This document shows positions 27,089 through 36,629 of a stretch of DNA of 64,000 nucleotides, piece after piece. Position numbers and translations under genes: made by a program. Source of the stretch: Bacillus sp. MRMR6 (GTDB taxonomy: Bacteria; Bacillota; Bacilli; Bacillales; Cytobacillaceae). The notes beneath the pieces were generated by a model. That model made no database searches. It worked only from the letters and a program-made list of their open reading frames with translations, and was not told the origin of the DNA. Where the stretch lies: assembly GCF_001940785.1 (NCBI RefSeq), contig NZ_MSLS01000004.1, forward strand, positions 146,663 to 210,662, read 5' to 3'. The stretch's first letter is position 1. Each line of letters begins with the position of its first letter.

Positions 27089-27796
27089 ATGTTACATACC
27101 TACTTAGATGAGACTATTCGCTATGAAATAAAATACAAAAACCGGACTTCTTTTGGAATCACGGTTGATAGCTATGGAAATGTGGAGGTACAGGCTCCGA
27201 AAGGAACTTCCGATAGCCAAGTCATTCAAATATTAGAGACTAATTGGAACCTGATTCAGGCAAAAGTAAAAGAAATGACCGACAGGCTGAATGGGCCGCA
27301 GAGGAAGGCTTATGAGCATGGGGAAAGATTTCTTTACTTAGGTAGAGATTATCCTATTCAATTTTTCCAAGACGAACAGATCGAGAAGGATACTGTTGAG
27401 TTTAAGGGTGATGAATTACATATCCAGGTGAAACAGCTTGAGGATGAAAGGATAAAGCAGGCACTTAAACGATTCTATTATAAGCAATGTAAAGCCCTTG
27501 TAGAGAAGAGTATCTCTAACTATCAAAGCAGCTTCAATACAAAACCACGATCTATTCGCATATCAGATAGCAAAACAACATGGGGCACCTGCGATTCAAG
27601 ACAACAGTTAACCTTCAATTGGAAGTTGGCGATGGCTCCTTTAGAGGTAATCAAGTACGTAGTCGTCCACGAAATGTGCCACATGGTCCATCTTAATCAT
27701 GACCGCTCTTTCTGGCGCCTAGTCGGAAAAATCATGCCAGATTACAAAGAAAAAGAAAAGTGGTTAGCGGCCTCAAGCTGGAAGATGACGGTATAA
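27089..27796 (+). CDS. YgjP-like zinc metallopeptidase (DUF45/M48-related)
   Basis: A 235-residue protein with a beta-rich N-terminal domain and a C-terminal metallopeptidase domain. The zinc site is HEMCH (His194, Glu195, His198) with a further His204 in HLNHDRSFW; TTWGTCDS before it is the conserved YgjP/SprT-like motif. Such proteins are associated with M48-type gluzincin peptidases and sometimes with restriction loci, but no such locus is here. ATG 27089 follows AGGAG by five bases; an ATG at 27047 has no ribosome site. No signal peptide, so probably cytoplasmic. Confidence 0.82.
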   Translation: MLHTYLDETIRYEIKYKNRTSFGITVDSYGNVEVQAPKGTSDSQVIQILETNWNLIQAKVKEMTDRLNGPQRKAYEHGERFLYLGRDYPIQFFQDEQIEKDTVEFKGDELHIQVKQLEDERIKQALKRFYYKQCKALVEKSISNYQSSFNTKPRSIRISDSKTTWGTCDSRQQLTFNWKLAMAPLEVIKYVVVHEMCHMVHLNHDRSFWRLVGKIMPDYKEKEKWLAASSWKMTV

Positions 27797-27803
27797 GTGC
27801 GCA

Positions 27804-27847
27804 GGGACGGTTCTCCTGCTTCCTTAAGGAAGCAGGAGAACCGTCCC
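27804..27847. repeat. Perfect 44-bp palindrome
   Basis: GGGACGGTTCTCCTGCTTCC and its exact complement GGAAGCAGGAGAACCGTCCC surround TTAA. It lies eight bases after the metallopeptidase stop and could terminate transcription in both directions, though no T tract follows. A diverged copy lies 73 bases downstream. Confidence 0.75.
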
Positions 27848-27919
27848 ATTGCTTTCTAAGAACAAAATTAGACATATATTTTAACTTTATATGTAAAATA
27901 AGCTTAGGATTCTTTATTA

Positions 27920-27954
27920 GGGCGGTTCTGTTGAAGAAGCAGTAGAACCGTCCC
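27920..27954. repeat. Diverged copy of the GGGACGGTTCT palindrome
   Basis: GGGCGGTTCT and AGAACCGTCCC form an imperfect hairpin, and both copies are followed by TTGCTT. The two copies bracket a 72-bp AT-rich stretch before selO. Confidence 0.6.
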
Positions 27955-27977
27955 TTTGCTTCAAAGAAAAGGGGGAT

Positions 27978-29444
27978 ATGATGACAAGCGGTAATCAAGC
28001 AGGATGGAATTTTGATAATAGTTATGAACGTTTACCGGGAGTGTTTTTTACTAAGCATAACCCAACTCCTGTAAGTTCGACGGAGTTGGTTATTCTTAAT
28101 CGTTCTTTGGCAGCTGCTTTGGGTTTGAATGTTGAAGCACTGCAAAGTGAAGAAGCTGTTGCTGTATTCGCTGGTAACGAGATTCCTGAGGATGCTTCTC
28201 CTCTTGCACAAGCTTATGCAGGACATCAGTTTGGTCATCTAAATATGCTAGGGGACGGTAGGGCTATACTGCTTGGTGAGCAAATTACCCCTTCCGGTGA
28301 ACGATTAGATATACAGCTCAAGGGTTCAGGAAGGACACCATACTCCCGCGGAGGCGATGGGCGTGCTGCGCTTGGACCGATGCTGCGTGAATACATCATC
28401 AGTGAAGCCATGCATGCACTGGGTATTCCTACTACCAGAAGTTTAGCCGTGGTTACAACAGGTGAGACAATCATCCGTGAAACCGAACTGCCGGGTGCAA
28501 TTCTGACTCGTGTAGCGGCTAGTCATATTAGGGTGGGAACTTTTCAATATGCAGGAGCGAGGCCGACGGAGGAACTTCAAGCGTTAGCAGACTATACAAT
28601 CAAACGCCATTACCCAGACATTGAAGCCGTTGAAAATCAATACCTGTCCTTGCTAGAAGAGGTAATTAAACGTCAAGCTATGTTAATAGCTAAATGGCAG
28701 CTGGTTGGTTTTATTCACGGTGTAATGAACACGGATAACATGACGATTAGCGGGGAAACAATTGATTATGGTCCATGCGCCTTCATGGATCAGTACGATC
28801 CAGCAACGGTATTCAGTTCTATCGATAGAGAAGGACGATATGCTTTCGGCAATCAGCCGAATATTGCTGTGTGGAATCTGGCTCGTTTGGCAGAAGCCCT
28901 TTTACCTTTATTGGCTGACGACCAGGAGCAGGCTGTCACATTGGCTCAGGACAAACTCGCGGATTTTGCTGAACTATTCAAAGCCAACTGGCTAGAAGGA
29001 ATGAGAGCAAAGCTTGGTATTTTTAACGAAGAGGAACAGGATGTATCGCTTATCGAGAAGCTCCTCACGATGATGAAAAACCAAGGTGCTGACTATACCA
29101 ATACATTTCGTGCCCTAACGTTTAATCAGCTTGAAACGATGGACCTATTTGGAACCACCGAATTTAAAGAATGGCATGAGATGTGGAAAGCTAGGCTAAG
29201 TAGGCAGCAGGAATCTGAGGAATCTTCTCATCAACTGATGCGAAATAGTAATCCTGCAGTGATTCCCCGGAATCACCGGGTCGAAGAAGCGCTAGAAGCT
29301 GCAGAGAATTGTGGGGATTTTAGTGTAATGAAAAGACTTCTTGACGTGCTTGCTGACCCTTATGCACATTCAGCAGAGCAAGAAGAGTACACGAAACTGC
29401 CAGCACCATCCACTCGGCCTTACCGGACTTTTTGCGGTACGTAG
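27978..29444 (+). CDS. selO: Protein adenylyltransferase SelO (YdiU/UPF0061)
   Basis: A 488-residue pseudokinase-fold enzyme that transfers AMP from ATP to Ser, Thr or Tyr of target proteins. Visible family motifs are [17 protein letters not shown], the nucleotide-binding [17 protein letters not shown] (about 114-130), [13 protein letters not shown] and [17 protein letters not shown] with the metal-binding Asp. The C-terminus ends FCGT, the place where eukaryotic SelO has selenocysteine; here the codon is TGC, so this copy is an ordinary cysteine protein. Length fits the bacterial family. ATG start after AAGGGGGAT. Redox and oxidative-stress roles are known for the family. Confidence 0.93.
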   Translation: MMTSGNQAGWNFDNSYERLPGVFFTKHNPTPVSSTELVILNRSLAAALGLNVEALQSEEAVAVFAGNEIPEDASPLAQAYAGHQFGHLNMLGDGRAILLGEQITPSGERLDIQLKGSGRTPYSRGGDGRAALGPMLREYIISEAMHALGIPTTRSLAVVTTGETIIRETELPGAILTRVAASHIRVGTFQYAGARPTEELQALADYTIKRHYPDIEAVENQYLSLLEEVIKRQAMLIAKWQLVGFIHGVMNTDNMTISGETIDYGPCAFMDQYDPATVFSSIDREGRYAFGNQPNIAVWNLARLAEALLPLLADDQEQAVTLAQDKLADFAELFKANWLEGMRAKLGIFNEEEQDVSLIEKLLTMMKNQGADYTNTFRALTFNQLETMDLFGTTEFKEWHEMWKARLSRQQESEESSHQLMRNSNPAVIPRNHRVEEALEAAENCGDFSVMKRLLDVLADPYAHSAEQEEYTKLPAPSTRPYRTFCGT

Positions 29445-29469
29445 TTTTTTGGAAGCATGACTTATCTCA

Positions 29470-29508
29470 AGAGCTTGGTTGATATTTTTTCAACCAAACT
29501 CTTTTTTT
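29470..29508 (+). terminator. Rho-independent terminator
   Basis: GAGCTTGGTTGA pairs with TCAACCAAACTC (one mismatch) around a T-rich loop, followed by seven T. It ends selO. Confidence 0.8.
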
Positions 29509-29825
29509 ACGCATCGATGCAAAAAATGTTACATATAAAAAGGATAAGTGACCACTGTGCTAACCTTTGATACAAAGAGGTCACATAGTGCCCATATAGG
29601 TAACTACTTCGCTAAAAATTGTAGCCAACTCGTCCACTTAGAACCTGTCTAAGTGCCCACATCACCAACTATCAAAGCCAACCTGGTCATTTATAGCCAA
29701 TATAAGAAACCTCATTAAAAACTAAAGTCCAAGCTTAAAGCTATATTTTCTTCAGAGTAAATGTGAGGCACTTTTAAGTAATCTCGGTTAGAATTAAATA
29801 TAAAAAGGCAGAGGGAATGGACAGG
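29509..29825. other. Intergenic stretch with short degenerate repeats
   Basis: No reading frame of note. The phrases GTGCCCAC/GTGCCCAT and GCCAAC/CCAACT recur several times, and GTGACCACTGTG...GGTCACATAGTG forms a loose inverted repeat, as if remains of a repeat array. The ribosome site of the next gene (GAGGGA, 29811-29816) is at its end. Confidence 0.35.
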
Positions 29826-32207
29826 ATGAGCGATGTATTAGAAATTAATGTTGATGAATGTTACCGGCGGGCAGAACAAAAGGCTGCTGAATATTTTAGA
29901 GAACTTAATATGCAGGTTTTGCAGAAGACCTACGTCCCTGCTTTAACAGAGGATATACAATTGTGGAAGCATAATCATATTCATCGTCATTCACTATTTC
30001 CTTTTGCGCGTAAAAGGAAAAAGCAAGGCCCAAAGGGATATCATCATTATATCCGCTGGCTGAATCTAACAGGAAAACTGGATCATTATCTTGATCGAAG
30101 CATTTCCTATCTGTTTATGCGCGATTTAGGTAAAGCGCTGAATTCTACTGAGACAGAGGCAAGAATCCGGAGAGTGGTTGATAGTTTAAAAAACTACCTA
30201 ATTCAATCCACCTCAGCAGACCCAGAAGACACATCAGATACATTCAGCATGGCGGGGCTGTATCGCTGGGCCGAAAAGGAAGCTGTTGAGAGCTCTTTTA
30301 TCTGGGTAATCAATAAATTAAAACATGTCTCTTCCCATATACCAGAGGGGATGGATGCGGAGCATGCTAAGCGAAAACTAATTAAGCTTATAGCCGGTGT
30401 CATTATGCATCAGGTGGAAGAGCTGACTGATGGGACACCACAAGAGGAACGGGCTCAGAAGCTGGGGGAAGCCATTAGATTAGGTTATTCCTATGGGTTA
30501 ACGTACCCCTTTATTGATGATCTCCTAGATGCGAAGATTTTAACGGATGATGAGGAAAATCAATATACAAATCTCATACGTACCACTCTAACCACAGGAA
30601 CAGTGCCGGAATTGGGCGAATGGCCCGGCAGGAATAAGGAGTTAATCCAATTTATCCATTCAGAATTACGAGAAGCCTTTGAGTATATTAAGAATCATCA
30701 AAGACCGGAGAACATGAAGTTGTTTTATGAACAGGCTTATGTATTCTTTCATTCTCAAGAAGTGGACCGAATCAAGGATTTATCCAATCCTAACTATACG
30801 AATGAAGAACTATATATCCCCATCATTGTAAAATCCTCTTCTTCCCGATTGATTGTTCGTTCTGTAATAAGTGCACCCGAGGACACGGGTTTTGACAATC
30901 GTACATTCGTATATGGTATCTATAATCAACTGGCGGATGATTTTGCAGATATGTTTGAGGACATGGAAGAAGGATCGGTTACACCGTATACGTATTATTT
31001 AAAATATCATGAAAAGCGTGATGACCTGCTAAACCCATTTGAATTATACTGGACAGTCATCAACCATCTAATCCATAACGTATTTCAGTCAGACCGGAAG
31101 ACATGTGAGGTAATTCTAGACCGGGCAATTAATGGGCTGAAGCGCTACAAAGAACGGATGGGAACGGAAAAATACAATGAGGTTATCGAGCTATTTGCTT
31201 CCGGAGAGCCTGAGTTTAATCGTCTCATTCAAAAAATGGTAGCGAAAGCAGATGATGTTGATTTCTTTGATAAGTTGCTTCGTGACCATATCATTACCCT
31301 TTTAAAAAATGAACGCAAGGAACAGGAAGAGTTTTTAGATACGGTTAAATCAGTCCGGAATCAGATCAATACTATGTTAATTATCCCTAAAGCGAAACCC
31401 GAAGCATTACTGAATGAGCCGATTATTGACGCTGCAAATTACAGCTTAGAAGGTGACGGCAAGCGATTGCGGCCAATTATGACGTGGGTTATGGGTGTAA
31501 CAGAATATGGGCTGGAGCCTGAAGCGATCGTGCCGCTTCTAAGGTCGTTGGAATATATGCATACAGCTTCGTTAATTTTCGATGACTTGCCTTCCCAGGA
31601 TAATGCGTCCATTCGAAGGGGACGTCCAACCCTTCATAAAGTGTATAACAGTGCTACGGCTGAATTAACTGGTCTATTTCTGACTCAAAAGGCCATTGAA
31701 GAACAGGCCTCTCTAAACAAGTTTGATTCGGAGATAGTGCTTAAGTTAATCCGTTATTCGGCGCAGATGACAGCCGACATGTGTAAGGGACAGGCGATGG
31801 ACTTGGGTTCAAGGGGGAAACGATCAACAATCGAACAATTGAACAGTATGTGCTTTTACAAGACAGGCATGGCCTTTGAAGCTTCCCTGATCATGCCTGC
31901 CATTCTCGCAAAAGCAAGTGAATTAGAAATGGGTGCTTTGAAAAAATTTGCCTACCATGCCGGTATTGCTTTTCAAATTAAAGACGATTTGCTCGATGTA
32001 GAAGGAAACCTAGACTTACTGGGAAAAACAATCGGAAAAGATGCAGAAAATAATCAAACTACCTTTGTTTCCATCTTAGGTTCCATTGGTGCGAAGAAAG
32101 CGATGTGGGAACATTTTTGTCTAGCAAGTGAAGCATTGCAGGAATTACCACGCAGTCATACATTTCTTAAGCATTTATTGAATTATATTATGAATCGCGA
32201 CCATTAA
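29826..32207 (+). CDS. Tandem class I isoprenoid (polyprenyl) synthase
   Basis: A 793-residue protein about twice the length of a prenyltransferase. The C-terminal half (about 510-790) is a standard trans-polyprenyl diphosphate synthase: GKRLRP, first Asp motif DDLPSQD at 586-592 with RRGRPT after it, and second motif DDLLD at 720-724. The N-terminal half has two Asp-rich motifs of its own, DDLLD at 231-235 and DDFADMFED near 371, in long helices, so it may be a second class I isoprenoid synthase domain, perhaps a terpene synthase. It is not a known Bacillus HepS/HepT or IspA pattern. ATG 29826 is nine bases after GAGGGA; ATG 29817 abuts it. It stands alone with a terminator after it. Confidence 0.75.
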   Translation: MSDVLEINVDECYRRAEQKAAEYFRELNMQVLQKTYVPALTEDIQLWKHNHIHRHSLFPFARKRKKQGPKGYHHYIRWLNLTGKLDHYLDRSISYLFMRDLGKALNSTETEARIRRVVDSLKNYLIQSTSADPEDTSDTFSMAGLYRWAEKEAVESSFIWVINKLKHVSSHIPEGMDAEHAKRKLIKLIAGVIMHQVEELTDGTPQEERAQKLGEAIRLGYSYGLTYPFIDDLLDAKILTDDEENQYTNLIRTTLTTGTVPELGEWPGRNKELIQFIHSELREAFEYIKNHQRPENMKLFYEQAYVFFHSQEVDRIKDLSNPNYTNEELYIPIIVKSSSSRLIVRSVISAPEDTGFDNRTFVYGIYNQLADDFADMFEDMEEGSVTPYTYYLKYHEKRDDLLNPFELYWTVINHLIHNVFQSDRKTCEVILDRAINGLKRYKERMGTEKYNEVIELFASGEPEFNRLIQKMVAKADDVDFFDKLLRDHIITLLKNERKEQEEFLDTVKSVRNQINTMLIIPKAKPEALLNEPIIDAANYSLEGDGKRLRPIMTWVMGVTEYGLEPEAIVPLLRSLEYMHTASLIFDDLPSQDNASIRRGRPTLHKVYNSATAELTGLFLTQKAIEEQASLNKFDSEIVLKLIRYSAQMTADMCKGQAMDLGSRGKRSTIEQLNSMCFYKTGMAFEASLIMPAILAKASELEMGALKKFAYHAGIAFQIKDDLLDVEGNLDLLGKTIGKDAENNQTTFVSILGSIGAKKAMWEHFCLASEALQELPRSHTFLKHLLNYIMNRDH

Positions 32208-32217
32208 TATTCGGTAG

Positions 32218-32248
32218 AAGGGAACAGTGACAGTCACTGTTCCTTTTT
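32218..32248 (+). terminator. Rho-independent terminator
   Basis: GGAACAGTGAC pairs perfectly with GTCACTGTTCC around a single A (so a few inner pairs open), followed by TTTTT. Confidence 0.85.
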
Positions 32249-32361
32249 GAACGTCAGGATAATTTCATAAAACTGTAAAATATTGATGACTTTAGTTTCA
32301 TTGATTATGAGAAAATAAGCATTAAAAGAATGCTTGGATGGAGTATATGGAGGAAATATCT

Positions 32362-33960
32362 ATGGAAGCGGTAAGAGAATTACTTGAAACACCACTCGCT
32401 CTGTTATTTATTATTTTATTTGTAGGATCGGTACTAGGGCAAATAAAAATTAAAGGAATTAGTATGGGGACATCAGGTGTGCTTCTAGCTGCGATGGTTT
32501 TTGGACACTTTGGCTATCAGGTTCCTTCTATTATCCAGCAATTTGGTCTTGGTTTATTTATAGTAGCTGTCGGTCTACAGGCAGGACCGCGCTTTTTTAG
32601 AATGATGAAATCAAGCGGTATCGTATTTGGCATCATTGGGTTACTAATTGTACTAGTGGCATCAATTACCACAATAATCGTTTCAAAGCTGTTTCATTTA
32701 TCTCCTGCTCTCAGTATTGGAATTATGACAGGTGCCCTTACGAGTACCCCAGGATTAGCAGCTGCACTTCAAGCAACGAATGACCCCATTGCCTCAGTTG
32801 GTTATGGAATCGCATATCCATTTGGGGTAGTCGCGGTAGTCTTGTTCGTCCAACTATTGCCGCGATTGGTAAAAACAAATCTTGAGGAGGACCTGAAGAA
32901 GAAGACAGGCCCGGTCCGCAATGAAGCATCTCCAGAAGTGTTAACCATTGAAGTGACAAATCCAGCGATTAATAAAAAAACACTGAAGGAATTACACTTT
33001 ACTCAGTTTGAATCGGTAGTAATCAGCCGAGTAATTCGCGGAGACAGGAATATTATTGCTTTAAATGATACAGTCATTTTGGTCGGAGACCGTTTAGTGG
33101 CGGTCGGGCTTCACGAGGATTTGGCCCAGCTTTGTGAGAGCATCGGTAGAAGGGTTACGACAAATTTTGAAAATGTAGATCACGTAAAGCTGCGCAAGGT
33201 TGCTGTGGATTCAGATGAAATGATTGGGAAAACATTGAAGGAAATCGGATTGAGGAGCAGTTATGGGGCAACGGTCACTCGGATTGAACGGGGTGGCTTT
33301 GAGTTTAATCAAGGACCAAAGTGGCGATTAGAGCGCGGAGATGTTTTGACGATTGTCAGCAGTGAGGATCGTCTAAATAAGGTCGAAAAGCTCTTTAGCA
33401 AAAAAAAGTTGACCGTTACGAATATCCATCTTCTTTCTTTAAGCTTGATCCTTCTAATGGGTATTATTGCAGGGATGATTCCGATTCATCTGCCGGGATT
33501 AGGGACGATAACATTGGGGGTTGCCGGCGGACCTTTGCTCATAGCGTTAATTATCGGGCACTTCGGAAAGCTGGGACCTATCCATGCCCGCTACTATCAG
33601 CCTTCTAATCAGGTTATACGCGATATTGGTCTCGTTCTATTTCTTGCAGGGGCAGGTACAACCGCAGGTACGGGAATAGTTGATGTGGTCCAACAGGAGG
33701 GCTTGCGTCTAGTTATTGGAGGTGCAATCATTACCACTTTTCCAATCATAGCAGGATACTTCATTGCTAGGAAATTATTCGGATTAAGCATTGTTCACTC
33801 ACTAGGGGCATTATGTGGAGGAATGACAAGTACTCCAGGTCTTGGGGCGGCTAATCAATTGATTGACACAGAGGATCCAGCAATTGCCTACGCAGCGGCC
33901 TACCCCTTCGCCCTAATATTCGTAGCCATTGCTTCACAGCTGCTAATCTTCTTTTTATAA
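32362..33960 (+). CDS. AAE-family (AspT/YidE/YbjL-like) transporter with RCK_C domains
   Basis: A 532-residue membrane protein of the aspartate:alanine exchanger family. Two membrane domains of five to six helices (about 10-170 and 370-530) carry the repeated motif GALTSTPGLAAALQ and GGMTSTPGLGAANQ, diagnostic of this family. Between them lie two cytoplasmic TrkA-C/RCK_C domains (about 190-275 and 280-360). Relatives exchange amino acids or organic acids; the substrate here is unknown. The next gene, glutaminase, hints at amino-acid metabolism, but a repeat element separates them. ATG 32362 is eight bases after GGAGG; an upstream ATG at 32338 would include that site. Confidence 0.88.
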   Translation: MEAVRELLETPLALLFIILFVGSVLGQIKIKGISMGTSGVLLAAMVFGHFGYQVPSIIQQFGLGLFIVAVGLQAGPRFFRMMKSSGIVFGIIGLLIVLVASITTIIVSKLFHLSPALSIGIMTGALTSTPGLAAALQATNDPIASVGYGIAYPFGVVAVVLFVQLLPRLVKTNLEEDLKKKTGPVRNEASPEVLTIEVTNPAINKKTLKELHFTQFESVVISRVIRGDRNIIALNDTVILVGDRLVAVGLHEDLAQLCESIGRRVTTNFENVDHVKLRKVAVDSDEMIGKTLKEIGLRSSYGATVTRIERGGFEFNQGPKWRLERGDVLTIVSSEDRLNKVEKLFSKKKLTVTNIHLLSLSLILLMGIIAGMIPIHLPGLGTITLGVAGGPLLIALIIGHFGKLGPIHARYYQPSNQVIRDIGLVLFLAGAGTTAGTGIVDVVQQEGLRLVIGGAIITTFPIIAGYFIARKLFGLSIVHSLGALCGGMTSTPGLGAANQLIDTEDPAIAYAAAYPFALIFVAIASQLLIFFL

Positions 33961-33994
33961 GGCTGTGTTAATGGTTATTGTTGATTTAAGAACC

Positions 33995-34187
33995 TGTTGA
34001 TTGGAGCGAAAGGCGCTTGACTCCTCGAAAATGAAAATCACATTTTCTTCGTGCGATGTTTCGCTACCGTAGCCTTCCTTGTCCTGCGGGATGTACGAGC
34101 TGAGTGAGACCCCGCAGGTGCGAAGCTGTAATAGGCTCACGGGCGAGCCCGCGGAAAGCATAGCGCCTGGAGTGCAAATCAACAGAT
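33995..34187. repeat. MITE-like intergenic repeat element, copy 2
   Basis: A GC-rich element of about 190 bp beginning CTGTTGATTGGAGCGAAAGG and ending CTGGAGTGCAAATCAACAG, so its ends are inverted (TGTTGATT/AATCAACA). It contains CCCGCAGG and GCGGAAAGC motifs common in Bacillaceae intergenic repeats. A shorter copy in reverse orientation lies at 11885-12023. No coding capacity. Confidence 0.65.
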
Positions 34188-34254
34188 ACGTCTTTTTATC
34201 ATTTCAATTCTACAAGGGTAATATAAGTAAGGTGATATTCCTCAGAGAAAATGG

Positions 34255-35190
34255 ATGATAAAAATGCTATGTCAATCAAGTGAAGAATTAGAAGCGTTTG
34301 TTAAAGAAACGATGGCCTGTACTCAACACGGAAAGGTTGCAGATTATATTCCTGCACTAGGAAGAGCAAATCCAGATGATTTATCAATAGCCATACAATA
34401 TCCTGACGGAAAGTGTGTTTCAGCCGGGGAGATTTCAAAGGAATTCTCGCTTCAAAGTATTTCAAAAGTGATTAGCTTAGCGTTTGTCTTGATGGATAGA
34501 GGCCCAAGCTACGTATTTGAACGTGTGGGAATGGAGCCTACCGGTGACCCGTTTAATTCAATAGCAAAATTAGAGTCGATGCCAGCTAAACCCTTGAATC
34601 CGATGATTAACGCAGGTGCTTTGGTCGTAACTCATATGATAAAAGGAAATTCTGTGGAAGAAAGATTTCAACGCCTGTTGTCTTTTGTACAAGAATTGGC
34701 AGGTGATTCTACCATTGACTATTGTCAGGAAGTAGCAGAATCAGAGATTGAAACCGCTCATTTAAATCGGGCGTTGTGTTATTTTTTGAAACAGCACGGT
34801 ATCATCCAGGAGGACGTTGAACAATTACTAGATCTTTATACAAAACAATGTGCGATCGAAATGAATTGTTTGGACCTAGCAAGGATCGGTCTCGTGTTTG
34901 CTCTTGATGGGGTCGACCCTTTAAGTGGAAAACAAATTATGCCTGTTGATATTGCCCGTATTTGCAAAACCTTTATGGTGACTTGTGGGATGTATAATGC
35001 GTCAGGGGAATTCGCGATTAAAATCGGCATTCCCGCCAAGAGTGGTGTATCGGGCGGTATAATGGGGGCTGTTCCAGGCAGATTTGGGATTGGGATTTTT
35101 GGCCCTTCCTTAGACGAAAGAGGAAATAGTATTGCAGGCATAAGACTGTTGGAACTTTTATCAAAGAAGTACAAATTGAGCATGTTTTAA
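34255..35190 (+). CDS. glsA: Glutaminase
   Basis: A 311-residue enzyme of the beta-lactamase-like serine-dependent glutaminase family, which hydrolyses L-glutamine to glutamate and ammonia. The nucleophilic Ser68 and Lys71 sit in [35 protein letters not shown] and [10 protein letters not shown] are conserved motifs around the active site. Length fits the family (about 305-330). The ribosome site is weak (AGAGAAAATGG), and ATG 34264 is another possible start. A terminator follows. Bacillus species usually carry one or two such genes, often near amino-acid transporters. Confidence 0.95.
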   Translation: MIKMLCQSSEELEAFVKETMACTQHGKVADYIPALGRANPDDLSIAIQYPDGKCVSAGEISKEFSLQSISKVISLAFVLMDRGPSYVFERVGMEPTGDPFNSIAKLESMPAKPLNPMINAGALVVTHMIKGNSVEERFQRLLSFVQELAGDSTIDYCQEVAESEIETAHLNRALCYFLKQHGIIQEDVEQLLDLYTKQCAIEMNCLDLARIGLVFALDGVDPLSGKQIMPVDIARICKTFMVTCGMYNASGEFAIKIGIPAKSGVSGGIMGAVPGRFGIGIFGPSLDERGNSIAGIRLLELLSKKYKLSMF

Positions 35191-35204
35191 TCTTATTCAA
35201 CTAG

Positions 35205-35236
35205 AACCCATTCCAGCAGAATGGGTTATTTCTATT
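35205..35236 (+). terminator. Rho-independent terminator
   Basis: AACCCATTC pairs perfectly with GAATGGGTT around CAGCA, followed by a T-rich tract. Confidence 0.8.
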
Positions 35237-35285
35237 TTTATCAAAAAAGTGGTAAAGTACATAAAAAAGCAGGAAAAGGTGTTTT

Positions 35286-36398
35286 ATGAAAAAAATAATT
35301 GTGATTGGCGCAGGAATTCTCGGTGCTTCTACTGCCTACCACCTTTGTAAGCAGGATGTTGAGGTGATCTTAGTTGACCGCCAGGATATTGGACAAGCAA
35401 CGGACGCTGCAGCGGGGATTGTTTGCCCATGGATTTCACAGAGGCGGAATAAGGACTGGTATGAACTTGTAAAAGGGGGTGCACGTTATTATCCAGAACT
35501 AATTGCCCAATTGGAGGCAGATGGAGAAGCAGAAACGGGTTACAAACGTGTAGGAGCGATTAGTTTACATACTGATGTGAAAAAACTTGAACAAATGGCT
35601 GAACGGGCATTGAAGCGGCGTGAAGATGCACCTGAAATCGGGGAAATTCGAGTGTTAACTCCTGTGGAAACGAAAGAGCTTTTTCCACCTTTATCAGAGG
35701 AGTTTGGATCGGTTTTTATAGGCGGTGGAGCTAGAGTAAATGGTAGAGCATTAAGAAAAGCCTTGGTGAACGCGGCTATAAGAAATGGAGTTTCTCTGCT
35801 GCACGGCAATGCCTCTTTGCTATTTAATAACAATAAGGTTTCAGGGATCAAACTTAAGGAAAAATCAATCCTAGCAGATTTGGTCATTGTTACTGCCGGT
35901 GCATGGTCTAGAGAAATCATCGAGCCGCTAGGTGTTTCATTTAGAGTAACACAGCAGAAGGCACAAATTATTCACCTTGAATTGCCGGGTATGGATACTA
36001 GCTCTTGGCCGGTGGTAATGCCGCCAACTTCACAATATATCCTTTCTTTTGAAGCTGGTCGTATTGTGATTGGAGCTACTCATGAAGATGAGGCAGAATT
36101 TGATGCTCGTGTGACTGTAGGAGGTCAGTATGAAATATTAAGTAAAGCCCTAGCAGTCGCTCCAGGATTAACGAATGGCACCCTTCTGGAAACGAGGGTG
36201 GGGTTCCGGCCATACACGCCTGGCTTTCTCCCTGTAATAGGTGCCCTTCCTGAATTTGAAGGAATCTTAGTAGCCAACGGGTTAGGTGCATCTGGCTTAA
36301 CAAGCGGGCCTTACCTTGGTGCGGAGCTCGCCAAGCTTGCATTAGGTCTTAATTTAGAGCTTGATTTGAGTAGATATCAAGTGGCGGGTTCTGCCTGA
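35286..36398 (+). CDS. DAO-family FAD-dependent oxidoreductase
   Basis: A 370-residue flavoprotein. The N-terminal Rossmann motif is VIGAGILGASTAYHL with the FAD-ribose acidic residue in LVDR; the rest follows the D-amino-acid oxidase/glycine oxidase/ThiO layout, with a C-terminal GFRPYTPGFLPVIG and the final nucleotide-contacting GLGASGLTSGP. Such enzymes oxidise D-amino acids, glycine or sarcosine-type amines. No thi or opine gene lies nearby, so the substrate is open. ATG after AAAAGGTG. It stands alone. Confidence 0.87.
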   Translation: MKKIIVIGAGILGASTAYHLCKQDVEVILVDRQDIGQATDAAAGIVCPWISQRRNKDWYELVKGGARYYPELIAQLEADGEAETGYKRVGAISLHTDVKKLEQMAERALKRREDAPEIGEIRVLTPVETKELFPPLSEEFGSVFIGGGARVNGRALRKALVNAAIRNGVSLLHGNASLLFNNNKVSGIKLKEKSILADLVIVTAGAWSREIIEPLGVSFRVTQQKAQIIHLELPGMDTSSWPVVMPPTSQYILSFEAGRIVIGATHEDEAEFDARVTVGGQYEILSKALAVAPGLTNGTLLETRVGFRPYTPGFLPVIGALPEFEGILVANGLGASGLTSGPYLGAELAKLALGLNLELDLSRYQVAGSA

Positions 36399-36565
36399 GC
36401 CATTGAAGAATTTTGTTAAAATGATTGAAGTAAACTGAAAAAGGTGATAGACTATTTTAGTCTAATGTCTTGCAGTCATTAGTTTTAAGCGTCTCTACAT
36501 ATAAAATAGTAATAATTCAATTGTATGGTAAATGGGAGAAACTATAAAAATAGTCGTCTAACCGT

Positions 36566-36600
36566 GGCCTAACTTCTTTTTTAGAAGTTAGGCCTTTTTC
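36566..36600 (+). terminator. Rho-independent terminator or attenuator before DUF2294 gene
   Basis: GGCCTAACTTCT pairs perfectly with AGAAGTTAGGCC and is followed by TTTTT. It is 168 bases after the oxidoreductase stop and 30 bases before the next start, so it could either end the former or attenuate the latter. Confidence 0.75.
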
Positions 36601-36629
36601 AATTTTTTTGACCGAAGGGGGATGATGCA

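Noticed and set aside
27978..29444. SelO as a selenocysteine protein because of its name
   Set aside because: Its C-terminal CGT Cys is encoded by TGC, and no in-frame TGA is present.
36420..36600. Known riboswitch before the first DUF2294 gene
   Set aside because: The leader has a terminator but I could match no known aptamer core (purine, SAM, guanidine, fluoride, molybdenum cofactor).
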